61,309 nt of DNA from Tenacibaculum aiptasiae. Its GTDB lineage: Bacteria > Bacteroidota > Bacteroidia > Flavobacteriales > Flavobacteriaceae. The first letter of the stretch is position 1. The number at the start of each line of letters is the position of its first letter. The notes beneath the pieces were generated by a model, which had not been told where the DNA came from, ran no database searches, and worked only from the letters and a program-made list of their open reading frames with translations. The position numbers were made by a program, and so were the translations under genes. Shown here one piece after another: positions 33,664 to 42,303 of the stretch. The stretch is from positions 1 to 61,309 of the forward strand of contig NZ_WAAU01000035.1 of assembly GCF_008806755.1 (NCBI RefSeq). Direction: 5' to 3'.

Positions 33664-33875
33664 CAAAATTCTCTTACCTCAAAACAAATGAAGCCTATCT
33701 TTAGTCATAAAATTATTAATTCCTAAAAATTTCGTATCTTAGAGCAGACGTAGAAATTGTATGTCCTTCACTTTCTCCACAACTTCCCTTTATACATTCA
33801 ATTTTAAATAACCTTACATCCCATAGCTAATAGGTTTAGTTATGAACTAAAAATAATGTTATTAAAGTTGAACTT

Positions 33876-34577
33876 ATGAAGTACTATTTGACCAAAAATC
33901 ATTTAAACGAAGAAGATAATTACATCGCTCGTGTGTTGGCTACACGCAGTATAAGTCAGGCTGCTCTAATTAAAAAGATGCTAGAAAAACGAAGTGCTGT
34001 AGGCAAAACAGATATTGTTGCCGTACTCAACTCTTTTTACGAGACCATTGTACAATGCATTAAAGATGGAGATACTGTAAACTTACCGCTGTTTAATATT
34101 AGTTATTCTATAACAGGTGTTTTTGATAATGATGAAGAGGTCTTTTCCGAGAAAAAACACAAACTTCATTTAAAGCTTAAAACGGGAAAATTAATTAAAA
34201 GTGTACTTCATGAAGTACCTATTAGTAAGGTTGCAGCGCCTAATACCTATACGCAAATTACACAGGTAGTAGACATTGGTTCTGGAACTACCAATCAGCA
34301 AATTACTTCAGAAGGTCTTTTCGAATTGTTGGGAAGTCGATTAAAAATAGCGGGATCACACCCTAGTGTGGGATTGTACTTTGTTGGAGAAGATCAAACG
34401 GAAATTAAAGTAACTCGTTTTTCTCGCAATACCTTTAAAAACATTATTGCACAAGCACCTCAACTATTACCTGGGAAGTATCATCTTCGAATTAAATCGC
34501 AGTTTACCTCAAATCCACAAGCCTTTTTAAAAGGAGTTCGTATTAGCGATACTTCTTTTAAACTAGTTGTTGTTTAA
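33876..34577 (+). CDS. HU-like DNA-binding protein with C-terminal beta domain (DUF4469 type)
   Basis: The 233-residue protein is much longer than HU (90). Residues 1-125 match the variant HU/IHF domain of Bacteroidetes (LATRSISQAALIKKMLEKRS, VNLPLFNISYSITGVF). The C-terminal 100 residues (IGSGTTNQQITSEGLFELLGSRLKIAG ... YHLRIKSQFT) match a DUF4469-like immunoglobulin-type domain. Such proteins are frequent in Bacteroidetes; a nucleoid-structuring role is inferred. The 212 bases before it contain no other gene; GTATCTTAG at about 33733 could be a -7. Confidence 0.85.
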   Translation: MKYYLTKNHLNEEDNYIARVLATRSISQAALIKKMLEKRSAVGKTDIVAVLNSFYETIVQCIKDGDTVNLPLFNISYSITGVFDNDEEVFSEKKHKLHLKLKTGKLIKSVLHEVPISKVAAPNTYTQITQVVDIGSGTTNQQITSEGLFELLGSRLKIAGSHPSVGLYFVGEDQTEIKVTRFSRNTFKNIIAQAPQLLPGKYHLRIKSQFTSNPQAFLKGVRISDTSFKLVVV

Positions 34578-34630
34578 GTTTCTTTTAGCTTAGCAACAAG
34601 TACTATTTAAATTCTAATTCTTTTCATATT

Positions 34631-34667
34631 ATAACGGTCGCTATAGTTTATCTATAACGACCGTTAT
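34631..34667. repeat. Long inverted repeat (hairpin)
   Basis: ATAACGGTCG-C-TATAG pairs with CTATA-A-CGACCGTTAT around TTTAT; 15 of 16 positions pair. There is no strong T-run, so it is either a weak terminator for the HU-like gene or a REP-like element. Confidence 0.7.
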
Positions 34668-34718
34668 GCTGTTATTATCACTATGCTTATAGCAACTCTC
34701 TCATTACCGTGTTTGATT

Positions 34719-34808
34719 TACTCCGCTTAGCGGTCTTCTAATACTTTGCTTAGGCTTCTCCTTTTTAAACACTTAGCGGTTAAATTTTACTCCACTTAGC
34801 CTGCTTCT
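34719..34808. repeat. Degenerate 21-bp direct repeats
   Basis: TACTCCGCTTAGCGGTCTTC at 34719 and TACTCCACTTAGCCTGCTTC at 34788 share 17 of 21 bases over their full unit; TACTTTGCTTAGGCTTCTCC at 34742 is a weaker copy. They lie between the hairpin at 34631 and the NTF2-like gene. No function is evident. Confidence 0.5.
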
Positions 34809-34811
34809 TTT

Positions 34812-35267
34812 TTACAAAGGCCTTAAAAAAATGGCTTCACGCAATACTTGCCATCTATTGTCTTCAAAATGCAATTCTATATTACATAATAATTGCATTT
34901 CTTTTCCATTCATTCCGCTGTGTTTTCTCGTAAGTACACAAACAGCTGTGTCTCCAAGAATATGAAAATCATGCCAGTCTGCCCAAGTATTTAACTGGGT
35001 TTTACCTTCAGCTGCTTGCTTAGCAAAATGCGCTTTAAACTCTTGCTTGTTATAGGTTTTTACTTCGCCATCTGGCAATACCAATGTGGTATGAAAGTCT
35101 TTGTGATAAATGGTTTCTAAAGCTTCAATATCGTAATTTGTGGCTCTGTCTATTAAATGATCCATTGCCTTACGAATTGCTTCTTTGGTATGGGTTTTAT
35201 TTTGTGCGTTTGCTACCATGGTAAAAACGGTTAAGATGGTTAAACATATTTGTGTTAAGTGTTTCAT
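34812..35267 (-). CDS. Secreted NTF2/SnoaL-like protein (DUF4440 type)
   Basis: The frame opens at 35357, but the ATG at 35267 (MKHLTQICLTILTVFTMVANAQ) starts a typical signal peptide, giving 151 residues. The mature part has the cone-shaped NTF2 fold pattern (AIRKAMDHLIDRATNYDIEALETIYHKDF near the start; ELHFEDNRWQVLREAIFLRP at the end). Such proteins bind small molecules or act as dehydratases or isomerases; the ligand is unknown. It lies 73 bases downstream of an AraC regulator on the same strand and is its likely target. Confidence 0.8.
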   Translation of the reverse strand: MKHLTQICLTILTVFTMVANAQNKTHTKEAIRKAMDHLIDRATNYDIEALETIYHKDFHTTLVLPDGEVKTYNKQEFKAHFAKQAAEGKTQLNTWADWHDFHILGDTAVCVLTRKHSGMNGKEMQLLCNIELHFEDNRWQVLREAIFLRPL

Positions 35268-35297
35268 TGATGCTTGTTTTATCAATTCTTTTCTTAG

Positions 35298-35340
35298 TAC
35301 AAAGATGCTCCGCTTTCCCTGGTTACAAGCTACCGTTTTC
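35298..35340 (-). promoter_or_regulatory. Putative AraC-controlled promoter of the NTF2-like gene
   Basis: On the minus strand TTG is followed 18 bases later by CATCTTTG, close to TAnnTTTG. The same spacer, with related sequence, recurs at 37303-37345 before the hydrolase gene at 37285, which supports function. Confidence 0.5.
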
Positions 35341-36213
35341 TTACGAATAGATACCATTTTGATAATCGATTCGGTACTCTTTGGGCGACTGCCCTGTTTT
35401 TAATTTAAAAAACCTCGATAAGTGATTGGATTCTGAAAAATGCAACTCGTCCGCTATTTCCGAGATCGTTTTTGAAGTATGTATGAGTTTCATTTTTACT
35501 TCAAATAGAAGTCTCGATTTAATAAAGTCGGTAACCGTTACATTGAACTGTGCTTTTACTGCTTTGTTTAGCGATATTCGACTTATTTTCATCATTCCCA
35601 CATAGTCTTCCACTCGTTGGTGAGTATAGATGTGTTTTTCTACCAACTTTCTAAATTGATAAGCGGTATTGTCTAATGATATTGCCTCGTTGAACTTATT
35701 GATTTCAAAATAATTTCTATTTAACGATATTAAGATATAATACAATAACGATCGTATAATGTGTACACTATCGCTTTTAGGGTGTACCAACTCGTGTTTT
35801 ATCTCTCGTAACTTTAATAAGTTATCGTCCATATAAGACGGGGCTACTTCTATTGCCAAAGGAAACTCTGTTTGGTAAAAATATAGCAATCGGAAAATAA
35901 AATACTGATCGGAAAAGAAGTCGTTTAAAAAATTGTCTTGGAACAATAACAGTTGCCCTTCAAATGTAGCAACATCAGCATGCCACGAATGGTGCTGATG
36001 TTTTGATATAAATATAATACTGTTGGGTTTTAGGGCTATCTTTTCGTCATTGAGTTGTAGAAAACCTTCCGCCTTTTTTAGGAAGAAAATCTGAAAGAAA
36101 TCTGCCGACACCGTTGCATTGGTTAATTCAAACGGACATTCGGACTGAAAATCTATCGCGTTGAGGTGTAAATTAACCCCACATATGGTTTTGTTAAACT
36201 CTAAATATTCCAT
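35341..36213 (-). CDS. AraC-family transcriptional regulator
   Basis: The 290-residue protein has a cupin-like sensing part (LQLNDEKIALKPNSIIFISKHQHHSWH near residue 55) and a C-terminal AraC domain (VGMMKISRISLNKAVKAQF ... ISEIADELHFSESNHLSRFFKLKTGQSPKEY). It ends DYQNGIYS. The NTF2-like gene follows on the same strand. A remnant matching its last codons and the downstream spacer lies at 37346-37370, so the regulator-plus-target unit seems to have been duplicated. Confidence 0.92.
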   Translation of the reverse strand: MEYLEFNKTICGVNLHLNAIDFQSECPFELTNATVSADFFQIFFLKKAEGFLQLNDEKIALKPNSIIFISKHQHHSWHADVATFEGQLLLFQDNFLNDFFSDQYFIFRLLYFYQTEFPLAIEVAPSYMDDNLLKLREIKHELVHPKSDSVHIIRSLLYYILISLNRNYFEINKFNEAISLDNTAYQFRKLVEKHIYTHQRVEDYVGMMKISRISLNKAVKAQFNVTVTDFIKSRLLFEVKMKLIHTSKTISEIADELHFSESNHLSRFFKLKTGQSPKEYRIDYQNGIYS

Positions 36214-36263
36214 TTTTCTATTTTTAGAATAAGATATAAAATAATCTACTGTTTTATATTTCT

Positions 36264-36271
36264 TACTTTTG
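36264..36271 (+). promoter_or_regulatory. -7 element TACTTTTG
   Basis: This is a full TAnnTTTG match ending seven bases before the ATG at 36279, so the small membrane protein probably has a very short leader. Confidence 0.5.
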
Positions 36272-36278
36272 CTTCATT

Positions 36279-36452
36279 ATGAAAAAAATTGCTAAAGAAC
36301 TCTTATGGCTTATCCTAATTCTTTTAGGATTTGTATTTAACGCTATTGCATGGATAAACTACTTACCCTTTTCTTCCTTCTTTTTGTTACTTGGGGTAGG
36401 TCTAATGTTCTCTGGCTTCATAATTTTAATAGTTAAGATAATTGAAGGATAA
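36279..36452 (+). CDS. Small two-segment membrane protein (57 aa)
   Basis: The reading frame runs ATG to TAA for 57 residues. It starts MKKIAKELLWLILILLGF, with a first membrane segment to about residue 27, then INYLPF and a second segment (FFLLLGVGLMFSGFIILIV), ending KIIEG. A consensus -7 lies directly upstream. The gene is convergent with the hydrolase gene, with an 8-base gap. Function is unknown. Confidence 0.6.
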   Translation: MKKIAKELLWLILILLGFVFNAIAWINYLPFSSFFLLLGVGLMFSGFIILIVKIIEG

Positions 36453-36460
36453 CTACACTT

Positions 36461-37285
36461 TTATAGTACTATGGTTTCTCCATCGTTAGGCACTAAGATA
36501 CTTACCTTTTCTTTTTGTGCTTCTTGGCGTACCATATCTCTAGTAGTTTTACAATGGTCTAAAGATTCCATGTGTACTGCTATCACTTTTGCTTTGGGTG
36601 CTAACTTAGCTACTTCTACCGCTCTTTTTTCATCCATCAATATTTGTGCTCCTCCGTATTCTGCACCTCCCGAATTTACAACAATTATTGCTGGATTGTA
36701 TTTTTGAATGGTACTCTTAATCTCTTCATCTAAAAGACAATCGCCCACAATATATACAGTTGGGTATCCATTAGCTTGCAATACAAAGCCCGATACTTCT
36801 CCCAGTGCTTTTAATAACTGATCTGGTCCATGTTTTCCTTTGGTACGGATAATTGTTGTTCCTTCAAAAGCTACTTTTTCTTCCACCAATTGTACATTGC
36901 TAAACGGACTTTCTTCTAAAACTTTTTTATCAAAAGGCTGTCCAAACAATGGCAAACTTTTATCTAAAGCTTTTTTTGCTCCTTCATCAAAGTGATCTAA
37001 GTGTGTATGCGTTACTAAAACAGCGTCTAACCCTTTGGTAATATCGCTAACTGGTAAAGGTAAATCTACAGTTGGGTTTAGATTTTTGTTAGGCACTACA
37101 AACGACATAAAACTGTGTTTTGGTGATAATGATGGATCTACCAAAAAGGTTTTTCCGTTGTAGTTTAGTTTTAAGGTTGCGTTTCTGATTAATTGAATGC
37201 TTACCGGTTCCATATTCGTTGTTTTTAATTGCTGACAGGCTGTTAATAGCATAATAGCTATGAGCGCTATAGGTAATCTTCTCAT
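36461..37285 (-). CDS. UlaG-like metallo-beta-lactamase-fold lipoprotein
   Basis: The 274-residue protein has a lipobox (AIMLLTACQQ). Metal ligands are THTHLDHFDEG near residue 95, His in KGKHGPD, Asp in IVGDCLL and His in IAVHMES, as in the UlaG/RNase Z-like branch of MBL hydrolases. The start NATLKLNYNGKTFLVDPSLS is typical of this branch. It is probably periplasmic and membrane-anchored, with unknown substrate. Upstream lies a spacer homologous to the AraC-target spacer at 35298, suggesting past or present control by an AraC regulator. Confidence 0.87.
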   Translation of the reverse strand: MRRLPIALIAIMLLTACQQLKTTNMEPVSIQLIRNATLKLNYNGKTFLVDPSLSPKHSFMSFVVPNKNLNPTVDLPLPVSDITKGLDAVLVTHTHLDHFDEGAKKALDKSLPLFGQPFDKKVLEESPFSNVQLVEEKVAFEGTTIIRTKGKHGPDQLLKALGEVSGFVLQANGYPTVYIVGDCLLDEEIKSTIQKYNPAIIVVNSGGAEYGGAQILMDEKRAVEVAKLAPKAKVIAVHMESLDHCKTTRDMVRQEAQKEKVSILVPNDGETIVL

Positions 37286-37302
37286 TTTTAAAATTTTATT
37301 TC

Positions 37303-37370
37303 TGCAAAGATCCTCCCTTTCTCCTGTTATTAGGCTACCAATTATTTACGAATACCTACCATTTTGATAA
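37303..37370 (-). pseudogene. Remnant of an AraC gene 3' end plus duplicated promoter spacer
   Basis: 37346-37370 matches 35341-35365 at 23 of 25 bases and reads YQNGRYS-stop on the minus strand, against YQNGIYS-stop in the intact regulator. The following spacer (CAAAGATnCTCC ... GCTACC) also aligns with 35298-35340. An in-frame stop shortly upstream shows the rest of the gene is gone. Confidence 0.6.
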
Positions 37371-37629
37371 GTGAGTGGTTTTCACCTAATACAATCTTGC
37401 CTAAGAGATTGATTTTATTAAAACTTAATTTTTCTATTTCTAACTTAAGCTATTAGAATAACCAAAGTCAAATCAGTAATAAGTGTCTGCAAATAGGTAT
37501 TTATAGAAGCTAAAACGTGTTTAGCTTTACTCCCTTTCTTTCTAATCGTATGTATAATGTACTAATCGATAAAAACAAAAACACTTAATCATCCTATATA
37601 GCTTTGAGGTAAATAAAATAATTCTTAGG
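37371..37629. other. Intergenic stretch with one hairpin
   Basis: A 7-bp inverted repeat (AGCTAAA/TTTAGCT at 37508-37526) is the only clear structure. No open frame of note and no clear promoter are seen before the gene at 37630. Confidence 0.4.
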
Positions 37630-38673
37630 ATGAAAAAAGCGCTATTAACACTGTTATTAGTTTTAAATGTTCTTACTTTTTGTTACGCTCAAAATAAAAA
37701 ACAAGAATATTCCAAGTTAATTAAAACAGGTTGGTCTTATTGGATAAACAGTGAAAGAGAAAAAGCAATTGAACTGTATAAAATAGCTTTTAATTTATTG
37801 GAAGAACGCAAACCTTCTGACTACTACAAGCTACAATCAACTAATATTATTGATGAAGTTCCTTTAAAAGATCGCTATAACTTGTCTTGTATGTACGCTT
37901 TATTAGGAAATAAAAGACAATCATTTAAACATTTGTTTATCATAGCAAATGAGTTAAAGTGGGCTGATTATTTTCATTTGATAAATGATTCGGATTTAAA
38001 TGTTTTACATAAAGATGAACAATGGAATAAACTCAAATCCACAATCCTAAAAAACAAACAAGAAAAAGAAGCTAATTATAACCAAGCCTTAATAGCAAGC
38101 CTAGATACTATTTATCTAAATGACCAGAAATACCGAAATAAAATAAGGAGTACCGAAGCTATTTATGGTAGAAAGTCTAAAGAAATGGATGCTCTATGGA
38201 AAACTATTTTAAAAAAGGATTCCTTAAACCTTATTACAGTTTCTAAAATTTTAGATACACAAGGTTGGCCTAATAAAAGTGAAATAGGTAAAAGAGGTGC
38301 TTCTACCATCTTTCTTGTTATTCAACATGCCAATAAAGAAACTCAAGAAAAATACTTACCAATGATTAAACAAGCTGTTGAGGAAGATAATTTACCTAAG
38401 AGACAATTTGCTATGTTCTATGATAGATTACTTTTAAGAAGAGGTGAATTACAAATTTATGGAACCCAATTGGCTATTGATCATAAAAGTAAAGCTCCAT
38501 ATGTATTACCATTAGCTGACCCTAAAAATGCTGACAAAAGAAGATTAGAAGTAGGACTAAATACCATGCAGGAAAACTTAAATAGGTGGAATTTAAAGTG
38601 GAACCCAGAAATTTATATTAAAAGATTACCACAAATTATAGCTAGAGTTAAGGAGATAGAGTCAAAAAACTAA
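37630..38673 (+). CDS. Secreted TPR-like protein with DUF6624-like domain
   Basis: The 347-residue protein has a signal peptide (ALLTLLLVLNVLTFCYAQ). Residues about 30-150 look like helical tetratrico-type repeats (YWINSEREKAIELYKIAFNL, SCMYALLGNKRQSFKHL). The C-terminal half (TVSKILDTQGWPNKSEIGKRGA ... FAMFYDRLLLRRGELQIYGTQ) matches the DUF6624 pattern. It is periplasmic, with unknown function. Confidence 0.8.
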   Translation: MKKALLTLLLVLNVLTFCYAQNKKQEYSKLIKTGWSYWINSEREKAIELYKIAFNLLEERKPSDYYKLQSTNIIDEVPLKDRYNLSCMYALLGNKRQSFKHLFIIANELKWADYFHLINDSDLNVLHKDEQWNKLKSTILKNKQEKEANYNQALIASLDTIYLNDQKYRNKIRSTEAIYGRKSKEMDALWKTILKKDSLNLITVSKILDTQGWPNKSEIGKRGASTIFLVIQHANKETQEKYLPMIKQAVEEDNLPKRQFAMFYDRLLLRRGELQIYGTQLAIDHKSKAPYVLPLADPKNADKRRLEVGLNTMQENLNRWNLKWNPEIYIKRLPQIIARVKEIESKN

Positions 38674-38715
38674 GAATTACTTACTTAAAGCATAGCAATT
38701 CTAAATCTAATACTT

Positions 38716-39984
38716 ATGAAAATACTACTTTTTGGTTTAGGTAGTCGAGGAGATATAGAACCTCTTTTCTCTATTGGAGAAACTTTAAAAGAAAAAGAAC
38801 ATGATGTTGTTTATGTTTTCCCTGAACAGTTTAGAGAAATGGTAGAATTAACGAATAGTACCTTTTATGGTTTTACCTCGGAATTTATAGAAGTTTTATT
38901 GGAGAGTGAAAACTCTAAAACCATTACTAGCAGAAAAGGAACTTTAATTAAACGAATTAAATCACTATTTGTTTTAGCAAAAAAGTCTATTAGAATTAAC
39001 AAAGAGGTTACTTTAACACAAAAAGAAATAATAGATAAGGAAAAACCAAACTATGTTTTCTTTAATCAAAAATGTGTATACCCTATAATTTGGGGGATTC
39101 GTAATCAGAATAGAAGCATTTTTATACACCCTTTCCCATGCTTTCTTCACCCTGTAAAACACCATTCTTTTATAAGTTTTTCAGGAGGTGGTAATTATGG
39201 AAAGTATTTGAACTTGTTTAGTTATAAACTTCAATTATTTATTTTCTCATTAGCAATTTATTATTCTACACGATCAATTAGTAAAAACGAGTTTAAGAAA
39301 ATAACACCTAAGCAAATCAGAAAACACCTAATTACCAAAACACTTTCTATGTATACGGTTTCTTCTAGTCTTTTTGAAAAACCAAAATATTGGAATCAAA
39401 ATGCCAAAATAATAGGTTTTACAGAAAGGAATAAACGTACAAATTGGGAACCTCAAGAAGAATTATTAAGGTTTTTAAAATATAATTCTAAACAGAAAAT
39501 AGTATTTATAACTTTTGGTAGTATATCAAATCCTAACCCTAAAAAAATAACACAGTTTATAATTGATACTATCTCTAAACACAACATTCCTGCTATAATT
39601 AATACTTCTTGGGGAGGCTTAGTAAAACTAGAAAATTGTTCGGAGAATATTTATTTTACTGAAAACATTCCTTATGATTGGGTTTTCCCAAAAGTTCATA
39701 GTGTTATTCATCATGGTGGTGCTGGTACAACTCATTCTGCAATTAAGTATGGTTGTTCAAGCTTAATTATTCCTCATTTTATAGACCAATTTTATTGGAA
39801 CAAAGTCGTAGCAGAAAAAAAACTTGGTCCCAAAGGTGTATCAATAAAGAAACTTAATGCAACTGTTTTTGAAAAACTCTTGTTGGATCTATTAAAAAAT
39901 ACTGAATATAAAAAGAACGCAATGACGTTTTCTAATAAGTTGAAAAAGGAATCTAAATCAGTATCTTTTACAAACATTAATTAA
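38716..39984 (+). CDS. GT1-family (UDP-glycosyltransferase-like) glycosyltransferase
   Basis: The 422-residue protein begins with the acceptor-domain signature LFGLGSRGDIEPLFSIGE. The C-terminal nucleotide-sugar-binding part has ITFGSISNPNP and the family motif HHGGAGTTHSAIKYG near residue 335. It resembles enzymes that glycosylate lipids, sterols or macrolides. It heads a plus-strand run with methyltransferase, SRPBCC, small beta and DoxX-like genes (to 42285), suggesting tailoring of a small hydrophobic molecule. Sugar and acceptor are unknown. Confidence 0.9.
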   Translation: MKILLFGLGSRGDIEPLFSIGETLKEKEHDVVYVFPEQFREMVELTNSTFYGFTSEFIEVLLESENSKTITSRKGTLIKRIKSLFVLAKKSIRINKEVTLTQKEIIDKEKPNYVFFNQKCVYPIIWGIRNQNRSIFIHPFPCFLHPVKHHSFISFSGGGNYGKYLNLFSYKLQLFIFSLAIYYSTRSISKNEFKKITPKQIRKHLITKTLSMYTVSSSLFEKPKYWNQNAKIIGFTERNKRTNWEPQEELLRFLKYNSKQKIVFITFGSISNPNPKKITQFIIDTISKHNIPAIINTSWGGLVKLENCSENIYFTENIPYDWVFPKVHSVIHHGGAGTTHSAIKYGCSSLIIPHFIDQFYWNKVVAEKKLGPKGVSIKKLNATVFEKLLLDLLKNTEYKKNAMTFSNKLKKESKSVSFTNIN

Positions 39985-40039
39985 CTACAAAAGAAACGGT
40001 TACTACAACATTAAATAGTAAAAATACTTAAGATTATAG

Positions 40040-40834
40040 ATGCCTACAGATTATACAAAATACAACAAAATAGGTAAAGGTTATAATATCACAAGAAAAG
40101 CAGATATTACACTTACAGAAAATATAATTCGTCTTTTAAAGCCTATAAATTCAGGAGTTTATCTTGATATTGGCTGTGGAACTGGTAATTATACCCATGA
40201 GATGCAAAAAAGAGGGTTTCATTTTATAGGAATAGATCCTTCCGAAATTATGCTCAAAGAAGCCAAAAAGAAAAATGAAAATATTATTTGGAAAGTAGGT
40301 ACAGCTGAAAAAACAAATTTACCTAAAAACTATGTCGATGGAATCATAGGGTCACTAACTATTCATCATTGGAATAATTTAAATTTAGCCTTTCAAGAGC
40401 TGTACTCTGTTTTAAGAAAGAAAGGGAAAATTGTTATTTTTACCTCTACTCCTAAACAAATGAAAGGCTATTGGTTAAATTATTATTTCCCAACAATGTT
40501 AGCAGATTCTATAGCACAAATGCCAACTTTAAAAAGTATAAAAAGTGCAATAACTAATGCTGGTTTTACTTCTATTAACACTGAAGATTATTATATTGAA
40601 AATACTCTTAAAGATAAATTTCTATACTGTGGTAAACATAAACCTGAGCTATATTTTGACAAACAGATAAGACATGGTATTTCTTCTTTTTCCTCTTTAG
40701 CAAATAAAGAAGAAGTTATTTTAGGACTATCTAAATTAAAGGAAGATATTACTTCAGGAAAAATAAAGGAAATAATGCATTCGTATGAGAATAAATTAGG
40801 AGACTATTTATACGTAATTGCTAAAAAACAATAA
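40040..40834 (+). CDS. Class I SAM-dependent methyltransferase
   Basis: The 264-residue protein has motif I LDIGCGTGNYTHEM near residue 43, an acidic residue after strand 2 (GIDPSEIM), and motif IV GIIGSLTIHHW. The fold is of the UbiE/SAM_11 type. Gaps to the next gene are five bases, so it is in an operon with the SRPBCC gene. The acceptor is not known; with the upstream glycosyltransferase it may modify the same molecule. Confidence 0.92.
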   Translation: MPTDYTKYNKIGKGYNITRKADITLTENIIRLLKPINSGVYLDIGCGTGNYTHEMQKRGFHFIGIDPSEIMLKEAKKKNENIIWKVGTAEKTNLPKNYVDGIIGSLTIHHWNNLNLAFQELYSVLRKKGKIVIFTSTPKQMKGYWLNYYFPTMLADSIAQMPTLKSIKSAITNAGFTSINTEDYYIENTLKDKFLYCGKHKPELYFDKQIRHGISSFSSLANKEEVILGLSKLKEDITSGKIKEIMHSYENKLGDYLYVIAKKQ

Positions 40835-40839
40835 TTGCA

Positions 40840-41334
40840 ATGAAGGTAGTAAACATTCATCATAGAACCTACAATGCTTCTTTAGATAACATAACAGATT
40901 TATTTTATACACTTTCAAGTACTAACGATAAGGTTTGGCCAACTGAAAAATGGCCTCGAATGACTTTTAAAGGTGGTATTAAATTAGGAGCTTCCGGTGG
41001 TCATGGTCCTATTCGTTATAAAGTAGAAAAGTATAGTCCTGAAAAATTAATTCAATTTCGGTTTGCAAAACCTTTGGGGTTTATAGGAACTCACAGATTC
41101 GAAATCAAGGAAGTTCAAAATAACCAAACCCAAGTTATGCATACAATAGAAATGAACACAAAAGGTATTGGAACCTTAATTTGGCTATTGGCTATACGTT
41201 CTTTACATAACGCATTATTAAAAGATTGTTTAGATAAAATTGAAAATAATTTCACTCAAACTAAAGTACATACTCAATGGAATTGGTATGTAAAATTTAT
41301 AAGAACCACTTTTAAATTAATTAATAAGAAATGA
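40840..41334 (+). CDS. SRPBCC-fold protein
   Basis: The 164-residue protein has the helix-grip pattern: an N-terminal strand, GGIKLGASGGHGPIRYKVEKY, LIQFRFAKPLGFIGTHRFEIKE, and a long C-terminal helix (RSLHNALLKDCLDKIENNF). Such proteins bind hydrophobic ligands in a central cavity. It overlaps the next gene by four bases. It may carry or process the substrate of the neighbouring enzymes (inference). Confidence 0.8.
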   Translation: MKVVNIHHRTYNASLDNITDLFYTLSSTNDKVWPTEKWPRMTFKGGIKLGASGGHGPIRYKVEKYSPEKLIQFRFAKPLGFIGTHRFEIKEVQNNQTQVMHTIEMNTKGIGTLIWLLAIRSLHNALLKDCLDKIENNFTQTKVHTQWNWYVKFIRTTFKLINKK

Positions 41335-41678
41335 CACAAATAAAATCAGGTTTTTGGTTGTCTTCACAAGGAAACCCTTTTTGGATTAAAACTCAAAACA
41401 ACAAAGTATTCTGGCTAGGTATGAATAAAAAATCAAGTCAAACAAATATGGGAGACGATTGGTGTCATACAGCTCATGGTACTATTACCGATAACTTTAT
41501 TGAGTTGGTTTGGTCAGATATTCCAATAGGAAAAGATGAATTAGAAGGAAAAATTACAGTAGAAATTATTAATAGCACACATTTAAAAGTTATTGAAGAT
41601 TCTGGTAATTTCGGTAAATCTGAATGGACTTGGGTTACAGATACTAAAAAGTTAAGTCAATATGATAGAGAAGTATAA
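41331..41678 (+). CDS. Small beta-barrel-like protein, unknown function
   Basis: The 115-residue protein is almost all beta (IKSGFWLSSQGNPFWIKTQN, KVFWLGMNKK, HGTITDNFIELVWSDIP, LKVIEDSGNFGKSEWTWV). It has no signal. It resembles small lipocalin-like or DUF-type domains found near SRPBCC genes, but no family is named. It overlaps both neighbours (4 and 17 bases), so it is firmly in the operon. Confidence 0.7.
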   Translation: MTQIKSGFWLSSQGNPFWIKTQNNKVFWLGMNKKSSQTNMGDDWCHTAHGTITDNFIELVWSDIPIGKDELEGKITVEIINSTHLKVIEDSGNFGKSEWTWVTDTKKLSQYDREV

Positions 41679-42285
41679 AAATAAAACTTGGCTTCAGTTA
41701 TTGGTAATTTATACAAGGTATCTACTAGGAAGCGCTTTTGTTTTTGCTAGTCTTATAAAAATTAAAGGACTTAGATTTACAAGTAAGAGTGGTTTAGACC
41801 AACCAATAAACTCTGCTTGGCACTTTTTTGAAACTTTATACGAATCTGGATTGTATTGGAAATTTATTGGAATCGGGCAACTTGTTGCTGGCTTTTTATT
41901 AATGACTCAAAAGTATGCCAAGCTTGGTGCTTTGGTTAACTTGCCAATTATTTTAAACATTTTCATTATCACAATATCCTACTACTTTGCTTTTACTCCT
42001 GTAATTACTGGGTTAATGTTATTTGCGAATTTGTTTTTGATTTTTTGGGATTGGGATACCATAAAGGTTTTATTTAATAAACCTGTGTCGATAAGTAATA
42101 GTCCTCTTTTGGAAAAAGAAGTATCATGGCAAATAACCGGTTTAATCATGTTCTTGTTTACATTTTGTTATCGATTATTTGTAAATGCATATGAAATCAT
42201 ATTTTGGACATTAGGTTGTATGCTAATTGGAACCATTGGCCTAGTTATAGGCTTATATAAAGTGAAACAAAAAAATCCCGAGTAA
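41662..42285 (+). CDS. DoxX-like membrane protein
   Basis: The 207-residue protein has about five membrane segments (YLLGSAFVFASLIKIKGLRF, WKFIGIGQLVAGFLLMTQKY, LPIILNIFIITISYYFAFT). The early ASLIKIKGLRF and GQLVAGFLL pieces fit DoxX/DUF-type quinol or redox-linked membrane proteins. It is last in the 38716-42285 run. Its final codons and stop lie inside the terminator stem-loop. Confidence 0.8.
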   Translation: MIEKYKNKTWLQLLVIYTRYLLGSAFVFASLIKIKGLRFTSKSGLDQPINSAWHFFETLYESGLYWKFIGIGQLVAGFLLMTQKYAKLGALVNLPIILNIFIITISYYFAFTPVITGLMLFANLFLIFWDWDTIKVLFNKPVSISNSPLLEKEVSWQITGLIMFLFTFCYRLFVNAYEIIFWTLGCMLIGTIGLVIGLYKVKQKNPE

Positions 42286-42301
42286 TGAACTCGGGATTTT
42301 T
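42271..42301. terminator. Bidirectional terminator containing a stop codon
   Basis: AAAAATCCCGAG pairs with CTCGGGATTTTT around TAATGAA. The loop contains the TAA of the DoxX-like gene. It also serves the convergent minus-strand gene at 42304. Confidence 0.92.
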
Positions 42302-42303
42302 GT

